From Paraescarpia echinospica (lineage: Eukaryota > Annelida > Polychaeta > Sabellida > Siboglinidae): a stretch of 64,000 bases of DNA. Numbering within the stretch: position 1 is the first letter of the stretch; each line of letters opens with the position of its first letter. Position numbers and translations under genes: made by a program. This document shows positions 19,758-31,500 of the stretch, piece by piece. The notes beneath the pieces are model-generated. The model saw only the letters and a program-made list of their open reading frames with translations, was not told the origin of the DNA and ran no database searches. The DNA is taken from the NCBI GenBank assembly GCA_020002185.1, contig CM034536.1, forward strand, positions 15,913,614 to 15,977,613. Direction: 5' to 3'.

Positions 19758-21440
19758 ATGTACGAATGCCCGAAATGCGGTCAATCGTACGCCCGTCGCT
19801 CCGCTATGTTGAAGCATCTGAAAAGCTGCGACGGTAGTAGTAGTAGTGAACATTACGCGTGTCCGAAATGCGATCGAACGTTCCCCCGACGCGATAGTAT
19901 GCTGAAGCATCTAAAAACCTGCGGTATTCCGCCGCCGCCACCGCGCGTCGACGACGGCCTATGGCGTACCGTTCGCGAGCACTGGTCTAGCATCCGCACG
20001 TCTACGGCGCGCGGTCCCTTCCAGTCGAGGTACAACTTCGAAATGACCGACTGTTTGGACACGGCCGCGCTCGACGCCCGACTACGACTGATATTCGAGG
20101 AGCAGACTCGGGCGTTTAAGATTAACTTAAGTTACGGTTTTATTCTTCGTCACAAGGAGACGGGCCGTTACAGGTACTACCATTCGTCCTGTAACTGTTG
20201 CGGCCGCTATCTCGAATCGCCCGTCCTCGTTACCGACGCCTCGTCGTTCGAACGATTCCTCGACGCCGTCCGTCAGCCCGACGTTCTCCAATACGTTATT
20301 GCGCAGAGACCCGACTCAGGGTGGATCGCCGAATTGGTGACGAACGTTACCTACTTTCTTAACGCGATAATCAACCATCCTATCGGGTGCGCGCGGCAGC
20401 GACTCCCCGACTACCTGCGCACCAACAAGGCGCTCATCGGTCTAGCGAAAGATCAACACAATCAGCCGTACACCGATAACCTGTTCCTCTTCCGCTGTCT
20501 GGCGCTGCATCGGGGCGCCGGCTACTGCGTAGACGATTTGACGAAATTGGCCTTACGGCTCTACGCCAACTACATCGACCAACCCTACTACGCGTTCGCC
20601 CGCGTTCCGCTGAACGAGCTCGACCGGGTGGAGACGGTCTTCGAAACAAATGTGACCGTGTATCGACTGACGGAGGAGGGGGGACCGCGGAATTGGTCCG
20701 CCGCTCCCTCCACCGCTACCCGACTACCATCAACGTCAATCTGTGCGAGACGCGCTATTCGTTCATAACCGACGTCTCGATGTTCTGTCGCTCGTACCTA
20801 TGCGGCAAGTGCGGTGAAACGCTGTGGCCGTCCGCCTATCGATTGCGGCGTCACGAGGCGACGTTCGAGGGCGGCGTTCGCCAAGTCTTTCCCGGCGGCG
20901 TCTACAATCCGAACCCCGTCCGTGGATAGCCCGACACGAGCTACTCAGCGTGAGCGTCGCCTTGAACGTCCCCGGGCACGAGACGGCGCGCTGCTCCGTC
21001 ACGACCGGCGATTCGGGCGAGCTGGCGAAGCGCCTGATCGGCGCCCTGGAGGCCATGAGCGAGGCGGCGTGCGCGGCTCTGCGACCGTCGTACGACGCGA
21101 CCTTCGAGGCGATCGCCGCGCTCGACGACGAATGGCGAGCTCGCGCGCCGGAGAAGGAGGCGTCGCGCGATAAGAGCCCGTACACCGTCCTCGCCGATCG
21201 CCTGTGGACGCATCTGCGCCGCCTCCCCGTCCTCGGCTTCAATTCCGGAAAATATGATTTGAACGTCGTCAAGAAGTATCTGACGCCCCTGTTCATGACC
21301 AGCGAGACGCAGAGCATCTCGTCGGCGTTTACAATCAAGCGTCAGAACAACTTCATGTGTCTGACGACGGCGACGCTCAAGTTCCTGGACATCACCAACT
21401 ACCTGGCCCCCGGCGTCAGCTACGATAAGTTTCTGAAGGC
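19758..21440 (+). pseudogene. Protein-primed-type family B DNA polymerase, N-terminal and exonuclease part, broken
   Basis: Residues 1-55 hold two C2H2-like fingers (YECPKCGQSYARR...H and YACPKCDRTFPRR...H). Then come FKINLSYGFILRH, the FLFRCLALHRG box and a conserved block up to VTVYRLTEEGG. One base is missing in the G run near 20680, shifting the frame; the next segment (about 20690-20925) has a Cys-rich YLCGKCGETLWPS finger. A deletion near 20926 removes the region expected to hold exonuclease motif I and shifts frame again. The last segment (about 20926-21440) shows GFNSGKYDLN (Exo II) and FLDITNYLAPGVSYDKFLKAY (Exo III). Homology stops at about 21440, so the palm, TPR and thumb are absent. 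It would have copied the element's DNA; this copy cannot. Family membership is firm; the exact element group is not. Confidence 0.82.
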
Positions 21441-21609
21441 CTACTATTATTTTATAAAGCAGCAGCCCCTCAAAGTGCAGCAAAATGTCAGAGCAGACTC
21501 GATCTGCTCAACGGATGGTGGCTGCCTAACACAAAGAAGAAGAGGACTGTTCGGAAGAAAAGCTGATCTTTTTGAAAGGTTTGTGTGGGCGATAATATGT
21601 GTTTGTGAT
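21441..21609. other. Junction sequence between virus-like block and LINE
   Basis: The polymerase homology ends and G+C drops sharply. No feature is recognised before the LINE homology begins. Confidence 0.4.
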
Positions 21610-22399
21610 AATCATGCTACTTTGTCTTGAAATTTGTGGATGATACAAAATTGTTTAGAAGGATTAAACCTGATGGAGATAGACAGCATTTAAAAGATGA
21701 CCTTGACAGCTTGATAAAATGGTCTGAAAAATGGCAAATGTTAAATTTTGTGAAATGTAAATGCCTCCAGTCCAGGCTCCTCATATGACATGGGAACGAA
21801 GATTTACAATATACAATGCCGTCAGGCGTCAATGGGGGGTTCTGTACTAAGAAAGGGTTAACCGTTAGAGTTGATATGAAGGTTTCAGAGCAGTGCGGTA
21901 TTGCTCCTTCAAGCAGAAATAAAATCCTTGGATCAATTAGGCGAAATATAACGTAGATGGAAAAGTAGCTAATAATACCTCTGCACAAAACAATAGTTCG
22001 GCCTCATTTAGAATATTGTATTCAAACGCAGAGGCTATATTGCAGGAAGGATATAGATATGCTAGAAAAAGTACACAGGAGAGCAACTAAAATGATTCCA
22101 AAACTGAGGAATCTTAGTTATGAAATACGCCTAAAATAACGTGGTTTAACAACACTAGAGACCAGGAGATTGAGAGGAGATCAGATAGAAGTGTTTAAAA
22201 TAATTAATGATCACGAAAATATTGATAGACATATTTTGTTTTCATTTAAGAAAGATAGAAGGACTAGAGGACATGAAGTTACATTAGCAAAGGAGCAGTG
22301 TAGATTATATATAAGAAAGTTTTCATTTTCACAAAGTGAGTGGAACCGATTTCTGCTGATTGTGTGGGTGCTAGTAGCATGAATGTTTAAAAATAAAAT
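21610..22399 (+). mobile_element. CR1/Rex-like LINE, 3' part of RT (first half, interrupted by a hAT MITE)
   Basis: Translations in changing frames give FVDDTKLFRRIK (the catalytic FADD box with Ala to Val), then LDSLIKWSEKWQML, a broken RPHLEYCIQ, RRATKMIPKLRNLS and TTLETRRLRGDQIEVFKIIN, the usual order of the RT C-terminus in CR1-like LINEs. Several frameshifts and stops are present. The open frame 22170-22382 (RGDQIEVFKIIN ... RKFSFSQSEWNRF) is the last piece. The LINE resumes at 23252 after the MITE. Confidence 0.85.
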
Positions 22400-22407
22400 C
22401 GACACAT
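22400..22407 (+). repeat. 8-bp target-site duplication (left)
   Basis: CGACACAT immediately before the MITE, repeated exactly at 23244-23251. Confidence 0.93.
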
Positions 22408-23243
22408 CAGACATGGGGTCAAATACATTGAAATGTATTTAAATACAAATACTCTTGAGGGAGTCAAATGCAAATACTTTGAAATGCAAAAGTATTTAAA
22501 TCCAAATTTGAAATGCAAAAGTATTTAAATACTAATGCATTGGAAAGTATTTCAAATACTTTTCAAATAGTTTTTACTTTCATACTACTATATTTATATC
22601 GGCTTGCTAGCTATGGTTTGTAGGTTCATAGGCAATTAACTTGCAGTTACAACGAACCTGGCTTTTATGATGATGGTACCACCTGACTTGAGAAGCCACC
22701 ACCTTCTCTTAGCCCCCAGACAGCAAGCACATATTAGACACAATAGCTGGCCTTAGCAGCCACTGCCACCTTGGCTAGGTACCAGGTAGGTAGTTTGGTT
22801 AGCTGGGGCTTGGAAACTATGATCAAAAGACAGACAGACCAGTGCAACAGTGTCCTTGTTGCTAATTGCATCACAGTGACAACTGACAAGTAAGGGGATG
22901 TTGGCTTCTCACACAGTGATCTCAATGACTTCTCACATAATGGCATTTCCTTGCCATTATTTCTGAGCGGAAAAGTGGTGAATTGCCAAATGACATAGTA
23001 AAATTGTTCAACTCTTAAGAATTCAAACAAGAATAATTTTAAGTGGTCATTTATTGATAATCACATCCTATGTATTTGAAAATGTATTTGAAAATGTATT
23101 TGAAAATGTATTTGAAAATGTATTTGAAAATTTCAAATACTTTAGGAAAGTATTTAAATACAAATACTTTCATGTCAAATACAAATACTTAAAAAAACGT
23201 ATTTAAATACTTTCAAATACAAATGTATTTGACCCCATGTCTG
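22408..23243 (+). mobile_element. hAT-type MITE with intact termini and 8-bp TSD
   Basis: Inverted ends CAGACATGGGGTCAAATACA (left) and TGTATTTGACCCCATGTCTG (right complement) are flanked by a perfect 8-bp duplication, CGACACAT, the hAT signature. The 836-bp interior is full of AAATACAAATACTTT and its complement, including five copies of GTATTTGAAAAT near 23070-23130. There is no transposase, so it was moved in trans. It lies inside an older LINE copy. Confidence 0.93.
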
Positions 23244-23251
23244 CGACACAT
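23244..23251 (+). repeat. 8-bp target-site duplication (right)
   Basis: CGACACAT, identical to 22400-22407. Confidence 0.93.
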
Positions 23252-23510
23252 ACCTCAGAAGGGTGGGATACACATAGATAAAAGGGTTGGACTCTCAATA
23301 AGCCAAAGAGCTTCCTTGTCCACCTGCCAACTAGTGTTAACTCTGGGTGGCAATCTTGTTAAATCTTGTGTTGGTGCTAGTAGCGTGAATATGATTAAAA
23401 ATAAAATCGTAAATAAAAAGGTATTGGACTCTCAATAAGCCAAAAGGCTTCCTTGTCCACCTGCCATCTAGAGTTAATATTCTGGATGGCAATCTTGTTA
23501 AATCTTGTCT
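23252..23510 (+). mobile_element. CR1/Rex-like LINE tail, duplicated 3' end
   Basis: The LINE 3' end continues after the MITE. Its tail (from GGTTGGACTCTCAATAAGCC to GGCAATCTTGTTAAATCTTG) appears twice, near 23287-23370 and 23426-23506. Between them is the end of the ORF, GTTGGTGCTAGTAGCGTGAA, the same as at 22365 just before the MITE. This is either a local duplication or a second truncated copy. Confidence 0.75.
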
Positions 23511-23890
23511 TACTCTTGTTAAACCATTTTAAAAAATAACTTGAATTGATTCTTGGTCAAGAGTTAAGTAAGTTAATAATTTGTATGAGTTAGCATGTCT
23601 GGATATTCTACTAAGATTTGTTTATCATAAATTTCACAAATTAATTAGAAATTAATTTAATGAAAAAGTTTGATTGAGGAGGGCACCTCTAATCTTAATA
23701 AAGTTCTTTCTGTTAGCTGTTTTGGGTAGATGCATCATCACCCACAAAGCAGTTCCCTTCCTTATTCCAATGTAATGCCTGTATGATCATCTGTTGAATT
23801 AGATGCCAATGCATGACTTCAGTAAGTATTACTTCAATTCCAGTTACATTCTTTTATAATAAAACAGTTACTGTGTCCTTGTTTTGACAG
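23511..23890. other. No gene seen
   Basis: AT-rich sequence; probably intronic if the exon at 23891 belongs to a spliced gene. Confidence 0.4.
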
Positions 23891-24050
23891 ATTGGTGCAC
23901 TATCCTTCATTGGTGGCACCACTCTTTTGGACACCGTAAGATGCATAATGACACACATCATGAACAATTACACTGCAAAGCAGTGTAATTTGAAAGGGAA
24001 GAATCACAAGGTGGCCTTCTTAACACTCAAGTTGTGGGATGTGCTCTCTG
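23891..24050 (+). CDS. Orphan exon coding for a DUF4806-like domain
   Basis: A 160-bp open stretch lies between a clean acceptor (TGTTTTGACAG) and a donor (CTG then GTACGTAT). It reads IGALSFIGGTTLLDTVRCIM, then THIMNNYTAKQCNLKGKN and HKVAFLTLKLWDVLSG. The pattern of a Gly-rich turn, a helix with a late MxxxxAxxxN, then KxxF and a hydrophobic strand fits DUF4806, a small domain of unknown function found in many animal proteins, often multi-copy or transposon-associated. The frame is undamaged across the exon. A possible tiny next exon follows at about 24159-24194, between an ACACAG and a GTAAGT. The remainder of the gene was not found. It could be a host gene or a captured fragment. Confidence 0.65.
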
Positions 24051-25659
24051 GTACGTATATTATATTGTACAATATAAATTGATTGCATCATGGTTGATGT
24101 ACTAGTACTGTGAGTGTATTATTTTTTGTACGATTAGAATGATGTTTAATACTACACAGAAATGAAAGATATGAAAGATATTTCATGGAACAGAGTAAGT
24201 GATGCAAATATGTGTACATACTTGGAATCTGCTGTTGATTAATATATAATCACTTCATGTTAGACCACTTTGATTCATGTATGTTGTGAAGTGACAAGAA
24301 ACTGCTAGAATTTCCAGTTGACATATGAACAGATAGATATATATATACTAAACTGGTATGTAATGAACATAAGTGTGTGGGATGATGGACTCCAGTAACA
24401 GTTTATTGCTGAAGATAATATACCCTTGCATCTATGTTTGTCGTGTAGCTGTATATATGTAGAAGGAAATACAGGGTGAACTGTTGACTAGAAACCTGTT
24501 GTACTGAGCAGTTTACTATGAACGATTATTTGGTAATCATCAGCTGTGTAGTTAGTGGTGCTTGCTCATTCCTAGCTGCTATAAAGTCAATATTCGTAGC
24601 AGCAAACTTTATGATGTTAAAAGTAGACCCAATACTTACGTGTAGACTAGAAGCAGACCCAACTGGCATGTGACATGAGACACTTGTGTGACATAGGACA
24701 AGACAGATTGATGACAGTTGTGTCTCCCCGGAGACAACTGCCATTAGACATTGCCTATACCCGAAGCCTTTTGAGAAATCTTCTAGCAGCTGTGGTAAAG
24801 ACTTGTCTCCATACACTTCTGTATACAAAAGCTTTTAATCTTTGAACAAGCCAATTTTCCATTGCACACTGTATGTTTTAGTTTCTAAACTAGTTCTACA
24901 TTTGCAGTGTTTCTTTAATCATGCCGCTTGATGGCTGTTGATGACTAACAATGACAACATAACATATTCAGTCATCCAAATTCAGAGTGGCGCTCTTGGC
25001 TTAGGAAATGCCTTTGGTGATGACTTGGATTGTATCTTGCTTCTTTAAACACTTTCAATCAGTTGAAACTGAAATGTTTTGCTCTTTGGTTGCTTACGAT
25101 GTTGTCAAGTTGTGACACTGTTACTCTATTTATATGTAGTCTCATCTTAAATGGTCTTTAACCCAGTTTAAAGATCCTTAGCGTCAGTAAACTGAGAAGT
25201 TCATGTTCTCAGCTCTGGCAAGGTAACATGTAGGACTCCCCTCCACCTGTGTGTATCCATCTAAAATTGTGTATATGTATATGTAATTATATGTGTGTAT
25301 ACTGTTTAACACAGAGAGCATAATGCGTGTGTTTAAACTGTAGATTTTGTTTCTAGATGAGCTGAGCATGTGAGAATGCCTGTTGTTGCTTGAAGCCGAC
25401 TTTAGTTGACCTAGTCTTTGCAACCTGACCCCGGGGTAAGGTAGATAATTACGGGGTATTGTGTGACACATTTGCATCATTGTTTAAATAACATCATACC
25501 ATATATAGTTAAAAATACTATGTAATCATTACTACTAAGTAAAATCAACTATACTGTCTTAAAATATATCAAAAAACACAAGTATACAAGCTACTCAAAC
25601 AATAAAATATATTAATTATAATATTAAATTAATTAAAATAAAGGTATCAATAATTATGA
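24051..25659. other. No gene seen
   Basis: No supported coding region, RNA or repeat. Short reading frames lack family features. It may be intronic to the DUF4806 gene. Confidence 0.45.
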
Positions 25660-26600
25660 TCATCGATCATCAAATGTTAAAATAACTTGTGAAAAGATGC
25701 TTGTTTAGTGCCACTTTAAAATGATTGACACTAGTGCATTGGTGCACTGTGAGTGGTAGTTGATTCCAAGCTCTTGGAGCTGCGCAAGAGAATGCTCGTT
25801 CGCCGAGTTTGGTGTGGTTAGTGAGTTGTGTAAGAAGTAGCTGATCGGAGGAACGTAGACAGCGTGTTGGGCGATACGGAGAGAGAAGTGCTGATAGATA
25901 TGGAAGAAGTGCGAGCCCATGAAGGCATTTAAAAGTGAGAAGTAAGGTCTTGAAAGTAATGTGACTCTTCACAGGAAGCCAGTACAGCTCCAAGAGTATG
26001 GGCATGACATGGTCTTGTTTCGACTGCATCGTTATGCTACGAGCACATGCATTTTGGACACATAGTTTCTCAATTACTGTCGCTGGCAATCCGTTAAGAA
26101 GACTATTGCTATAGTCAATTCACGAAATGTCTAGCGCATGCACAAGTTGTTTTGTGTGTTCTTTGACTATGTATTGACGAATGCGTCCAATGCTATGGAG
26201 GTGGTAATACGCATTTCTGCAAATGTTTGTTACATGCCGCCCAAGGGACATATAAGAATAAAGTTTCTGGCATGTGTGTTGGGTAACACGAGCTTGTTTC
26301 CGATAGTTGTATCAAATGCTGCGCTCAGATCAATTAGCAGCAGAACCACACCTTTGCGTTCGTCCATGCACCGAATCACATTGTCATGCACGTGCAGAAG
26401 CGCAGTTTCAGTACTACAGTCCTGTCAGTAGGCTGATTGCAACTGCATATACAGGTTGGTTTCATGCATGTGTGCAATCAACTGGTTTGCCACAATCCTC
26501 TCGACTAACTTTAATAAAAAGCACATGTTAGAAATAGGCCGATAGTTTTTCAGAATGTCAGGCTTCTTAGGCAGTTGACCTATTATGAGTATAAGTAAAC
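25660..26600 (-). mobile_element. LINE remnant with internal RT deletion
   Basis: The 139-codon minus frame (26089-25670) is an undamaged LINE C-terminus: HVMPILLELYWLPVKSHITF, KTLLLTFKCLHGLALLPYLS, then LGERAFSCAAPRAWNQLPLT and a FKVALNKHLF end. Upstream, minus-strand text from about 26590 to 26130 reads as the start of an RT: a DILKNYRPISN box and LLIDLSAAFDT (catalytic Asp region). The middle of the RT, with the second catalytic Asp pair, is missing, so the two parts are joined by a deletion near 26100-26280. A CR1/L2/Rex-type clade is likely. Confidence 0.82.
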
Positions 26601-26942
26601 ATTTTTTGTTAGGGTATTGTCAGTACTGTATATGAGGAAAACACCTCTTAGGCAATTGAATGAATATGAGCAAACTATGTTTTATATAAATGGCTAAATT
26701 TGAGCAACCAATTTGAATGAATATGGAAAAGCCTTGTGTGCTCACAGAACATGAACAAGAGTTGTATGTTTCAGGCACTAACTGTGAAGTACAACTCAAC
26801 ATCTGTATCACAAATAACCCATATGAGAATGGGAGTGTTTGTGAGGCTGCTTGAGACTAGTACTGATTGCTGGAACGGTACTAAAATGCATCAAAGCATC
26901 ACTACGAACCATTTGGTCCTCTGTGTATATTATATTTGTGGA

Positions 26943-27262
26943 GCTTAGTGGCACAGTGGATAGAGCAATGGACTCCCATTCGAGAGAACATGGGTTCAAA
27001 TCCTGTGCTGCAGTATCAAACCATGGACAAGTTTGTTCACTCTACATTGCTCCAGTTCACTCAGTTGTATGAATGAGTACCTGGCTATTAACAGTGGTGG
27101 AAGGTTGTGTACAAAGCCTTGATTCATCAATTGCAGTATGGCTAAATGCTTTCCAGTTAAGACAAGATGGTGCTTGATTGAACAGGTCTGCCAGGGAGTA
27201 AAGTGTAAAGTGCTTTGAGCAATCCTAATGACTGGATACTTTGCTGTATAACAACTTACCTT
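26943..27262 (+). repeat. tRNA-derived SINE, copy 2
   Basis: The best head of the three copies: A box in TAGTGGCACAGTGGATAGAG (near 26946) and B box GGGTTCAAATCC (near 26992). It is followed by CCATGGACAAGTTTG, TTGTATGAATGAGTACCTGG, GTAAAGTGTAAAGTGCTTTG and the end TGACTGGATACTTTGCTGTA. Same family as 1296-1615 and 60783-61086. The head is a SINE promoter, not a tRNA gene. Confidence 0.88.
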
Positions 27263-28560
27263 TTTAATTTGTTGTGGATAAATTAATTATGCGTATAAAA
27301 CCATTAGTATTTGGAAATTCCATTTTCAGAATACATATAATAGATAATTAATATTATTTATGCCACACATACATACGTTACTGCATCATATCATGTAACA
27401 TAACATATGCCCAAAGTTTTAATACCATTCTAATGAATAAATAACTATGTAGATATGCAAGATTACTTAAAGTTGAAGTTCACACCACATAATTCGCCAG
27501 GCTGTGTTTGGCAGGGTATAAAAGCAGGTGAATTTCCTATGTTAACTGCAGCTTGACGAGCCAATCATTGGTGCAGTTAGCTCTGTATCATAGGCAGTAA
27601 TGGCTCCAGTGTCTCCCACTTCCTGATTCTCTCTTTTTGTCTTGCAAAAATTAACTTCAATGTTGCTGGGCCATTTTCAAGGTCAGGTCTAGTGGGTATG
27701 CGTCAGGTGTAGTGGATTCTTGTTTTATTCTCATACGTTTATTGTTAAAATCACAAATTATAAACACTGTCATCATTCCAAATTTACATACAAGCATTAG
27801 TAGCATCATCACAATACGTACATATCAATACATTTGCGATCAAGTAGTCCAAAGTTATAGTTCACTAAATTATATTGCCTAACAACCAACACAAACTTTA
27901 AAATCAAAATGGCGGATTTGTAAACAATAAGCAGAGCACGCGAAACCAAAATCGCCCTCACAGCAACTCAAGTAATCGACGCATTCTTACAAAATAAATG
28001 TACAGTACCTTGAGTCATTAAATATTAGTTATACCAGTCACATAAACTAGGCATTATCAAAATAACTCTAGATTAGAAACATCTACATAAGGAATAATAT
28101 CACCCCTCTGTTTTATCATCTCCTGAACTTACTAACAGACCCTCCTTCGGGTGTACAACAGTCACGTACCCCCGTGTTTTAAAATACCCTGAGTCCTGAG
28201 TCGACCCAGGACATAAACTTACTAATATTCATATACCCTACCATCTACCTGTTTATGCTTGCACCAGCCCAAACCCTGCACTTCCGCTGTTTTAAAACAG
28301 CTTATTTTTATTTTATTTTTATTCTACTTAAATGCGACTTTAGCTAATCCAAAGGCATTCGATTTTGCAATCCACTCCCTGGCCTCGACATGAAGTTCAC
28401 ACTGCTCATAGCCCTGTGCTTTGTTGCTGCAAACATGCATTGCTGCATACATGCATAGATACCTCCACCAAAACCCCACAAGCGAGGATGACCTCCCAAC
28501 ATTTTCAACAATGCTGACAATTACTGTATATTTGTGGACTACTTGTCCAAGCATGGGACC
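27263..28560. other. No gene seen
   Basis: AT-rich, without a supported gene. The part from about 28240 may include the 5' untranslated region of the LINE that follows. Confidence 0.45.
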
Positions 28561-28580
28561 TTCATCCAAACCCTGGCCCC

Positions 28581-31500
28581 ATGTCAACCTCCACTCCAGA
28601 CTTCCCATGTGGCACTTGCAGTCATGAGGTACATGAATATCACCATGCCATCCATTGTGATGAATGTGACTGCTGGTACCACACCTCGTGTGTCCAAATA
28701 AATGATACCACATATGAACAATTAAAACACAGCAGTGTCCTATGGTTTTGCACTTGCTGTGGGCTCCCAAATTAAACTATTCCAGATGTGTATTCTCAAG
28801 CAACATAACCACATCAAACCAATACTCAGTTCTGCAGTCTCTTCCAGACAGCAGTAACTACACAAATAGCATGGATGACCAAAACCCTATATTTGCACCT
28901 AATCCAGCAAATACATCTACCCCCGACCGAGCAAACGCTAAAACAAAATCTAAACTAAAAGCCATGCTGATCAACTGCAACAGTGTCAAGAGCACAGCCA
29001 AAGTATCCCAACTTCAGGCAGCAATAAATTCAACAAACCCTGACATACTCTTCCTAGTGGAAATCAAACTTGATTCAAGCATCCCCACGTATTCTTTTCT
29101 CCCCACAAACTGTGAAGCAATCAGAAAGGACTGCAACACTCATGGAGGTGGTGTTCTAATAGCACTGAGAAATTACCTAATTGCAGACCCTCAAGGGAAA
29201 CTGAATACTACATGTGAAATAGTCTAGACTAAACTACACTACACTACACTACACTTCATAACGAAGCCATCTATATGGCATCCTACTACAGACCCCCAAA
29301 TGATCATACAACATCCATGGAAGTCCTACATAAATCCTTGGCTATCCTCTACAGTGGCTGCAAACTTTCTCCATCAGTTATAATCGCCGGGTACCTAAAC
29401 CTACCAGACATCAACTGGGAAAACCTCTATACAATAAACCAACACACAGCAACAAAACACAACAAACTACTTGAAATAGTCAGTGAATATGGTTTAACAA
29501 ATATGGTAAATGAACCGACCCGACTAGACTCTGGAAATATCCTTGACCTTGTACTTGCATCAAACCCCGCACTTATCTCCAGCGTAAACACAGTGACAGG
29601 CATGAGCGATCACGAAGTTGTTCTCTTTCATATTAATATTAACCCAATGAAGAAAACCAAACCTCCACACAAAGTGTACAACTTTAAGTCCGCTAACTGG
29701 GAAGCCCTCAGATCAAACTGTACCCTTCTTGCTCAAAAGTACTTCGCCCGAAATCCTGAAAATCTAGACATTGATACAAATTGGAACTTTTTTCACCAAA
29801 ACTACTCACCTGATATAACAATCCTCCCTAGTCACATGACAAAATCAAAACCACATTTACCCTGGATCACAAAAAAACATAATTAGACTACAAAGAAAAC
29901 GGGACAAAACTCATGCTAATGCTAAGAAAACAAAGAAAAACAAACACTGGAACACAAGAACCTAAGAAAAGAAGTCAACAAAGAAATAACCAAATCCTAC
30001 AACAGCTACATCAATAACATCATAGGCGAAAGCCTCACCACAAACCCTAAGCGATTCTGGTCCTTCATTAAACAAACAAAAACTGAAAACCTTGGCATCC
30101 CAACATTAAAAGCAAATGGCAAGATGCAAACAACGCCCATCACCATTCCCTTCAATCCAAACACTTAATATCGGAATAAATGGCATCATAAAACAGTTTG
30201 AAGCTCTAAAACCAAACAAGGCACCAGGACCAGATGAAATCCCAGCAAAAGTATTAAAGGAGACTGCCAGAGAAATATCCACAATAATACAACACATATT
30301 CCAGCAATGATACACCTCCAGCAAACTCCCACAAGCCTGTATACAAGAAAGGCAGCAAAAGTGATCCTGTAAATTATAGACCAATTTCCCCGACATGCAT
30401 TCTGTGCCAGGTGATGGAGCATAATCGTTCTTAGTCACATGTGGAAACACCTCGGTGCTAACAACGTTATCCTCCATCACCAGCATGGATTCCGAACTGG
30501 ACTATCCTGCCAAACACAGTCCATGATTGGGCTTCCTCTATGAATGAACAGAAACAAATAGACATCCTCGATTTTTCCAAACCTTTCGACAAGGTTCCCC
30601 ACACACGACTTCTCAATACATTAAACTACTATGGTATCACAGGTCACACACTACAATGGATAATGTCATTTCTATCAAACCGCACCCAGATTGTATCAGT
30701 AAATGGTTCCCACTCAGCTCCTACAAATGTCATCTCAGGCGTACCCCAAGGCTCAGTCCTTGGCCCTGTTCTGTTCCTACTGTACATAAATGACATCACC
30801 AATTCAATCAACTCAACTATCAGACTCTTCGCTGATGACTTGATCCTATATATAGAAATCCAAACACCTGCAGACCATAACATCCTTCAAACAGACCTAA
30901 ACAAACTAGCTGACTGGACAGACAAGTGGCAAACGAACTTCAATATCCCAAAGTGTCAACTTCTCAGAATTACTCATAAATGCAAACCAAGCCACTTCAC
31001 TTACTCATCTCAAACCAACCAGTTTCCCAAGTCGATGCACACCCCTATCTTGGCATCACAATAGATTCTAAATTGTCGTGGACAAAGCATGTTAACACCA
31101 CTGCATCTCAATCCGCTAGAACACTTGGCCTCCTTAAACGCTCTCTCCACCCTGCAACATCTAAAGTTAAGGAAACAGCTATATGTTAGTAAGGCCAAAA
31201 CTAGAGTACGGAGCTGTAGCCTGGAATTCCTATACACAAAATAACATTGAAACCCTTGAAAAAATCCTAAGAAGCGCAGCTAGATTTACTTTAAATGACC
31301 ACTGCCGCACAACAAGCATAACCTGTCTCATAAACAAACTTGGTTGGCAGACTCTAGAAAGAAGACGATTACAACACCAACTTACCTTCCTCTACAGAAT
31401 AAAACACAACCTCCTGAACATTACCATACCACATCTTATAGTCCCAGGCTCCCGTCCACGAAACAGCGATCAAAACAAATACATACAAATACATGCATAA

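Larger units (their letters stand above)
15371..21440. mobile_element. GC-rich virus-like element with protein-primed-type PolB (Polinton/adintovirus-related)
   Basis: A compact block, visibly richer in G+C than its surroundings, carries a spliced minus-strand gene, an RPA70-C-like ssDNA-binding protein, an unknown 249-aa protein, a 1.5-kb repeat field and a family B DNA polymerase with N-terminal zinc fingers. Stop codons overlap AATAAA in two genes, intergenic spaces are short, and coding frames overlap, all virus-like traits. The polymerase is of the group found in Polintons, adintoviruses and related animal elements. No capsid, protease, packaging ATPase or integrase was found, and the right end is cut off in mid-polymerase. 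Terminal repeats were not identified. It is best seen as an endogenous, partly deleted viral genome or large DNA transposon. Confidence 0.72.

Noticed and set aside
24159..24194. A second DUF4806-gene exon
   Set aside because: Acceptor and donor exist and phase fits, but 36 bp of Lys/Asp/Met-rich text is too little to support an exon.
26943..27020. tRNA gene
   Set aside because: A and B boxes are present, but the sequence continues into a SINE body shared with two other loci and no good cloverleaf forms.
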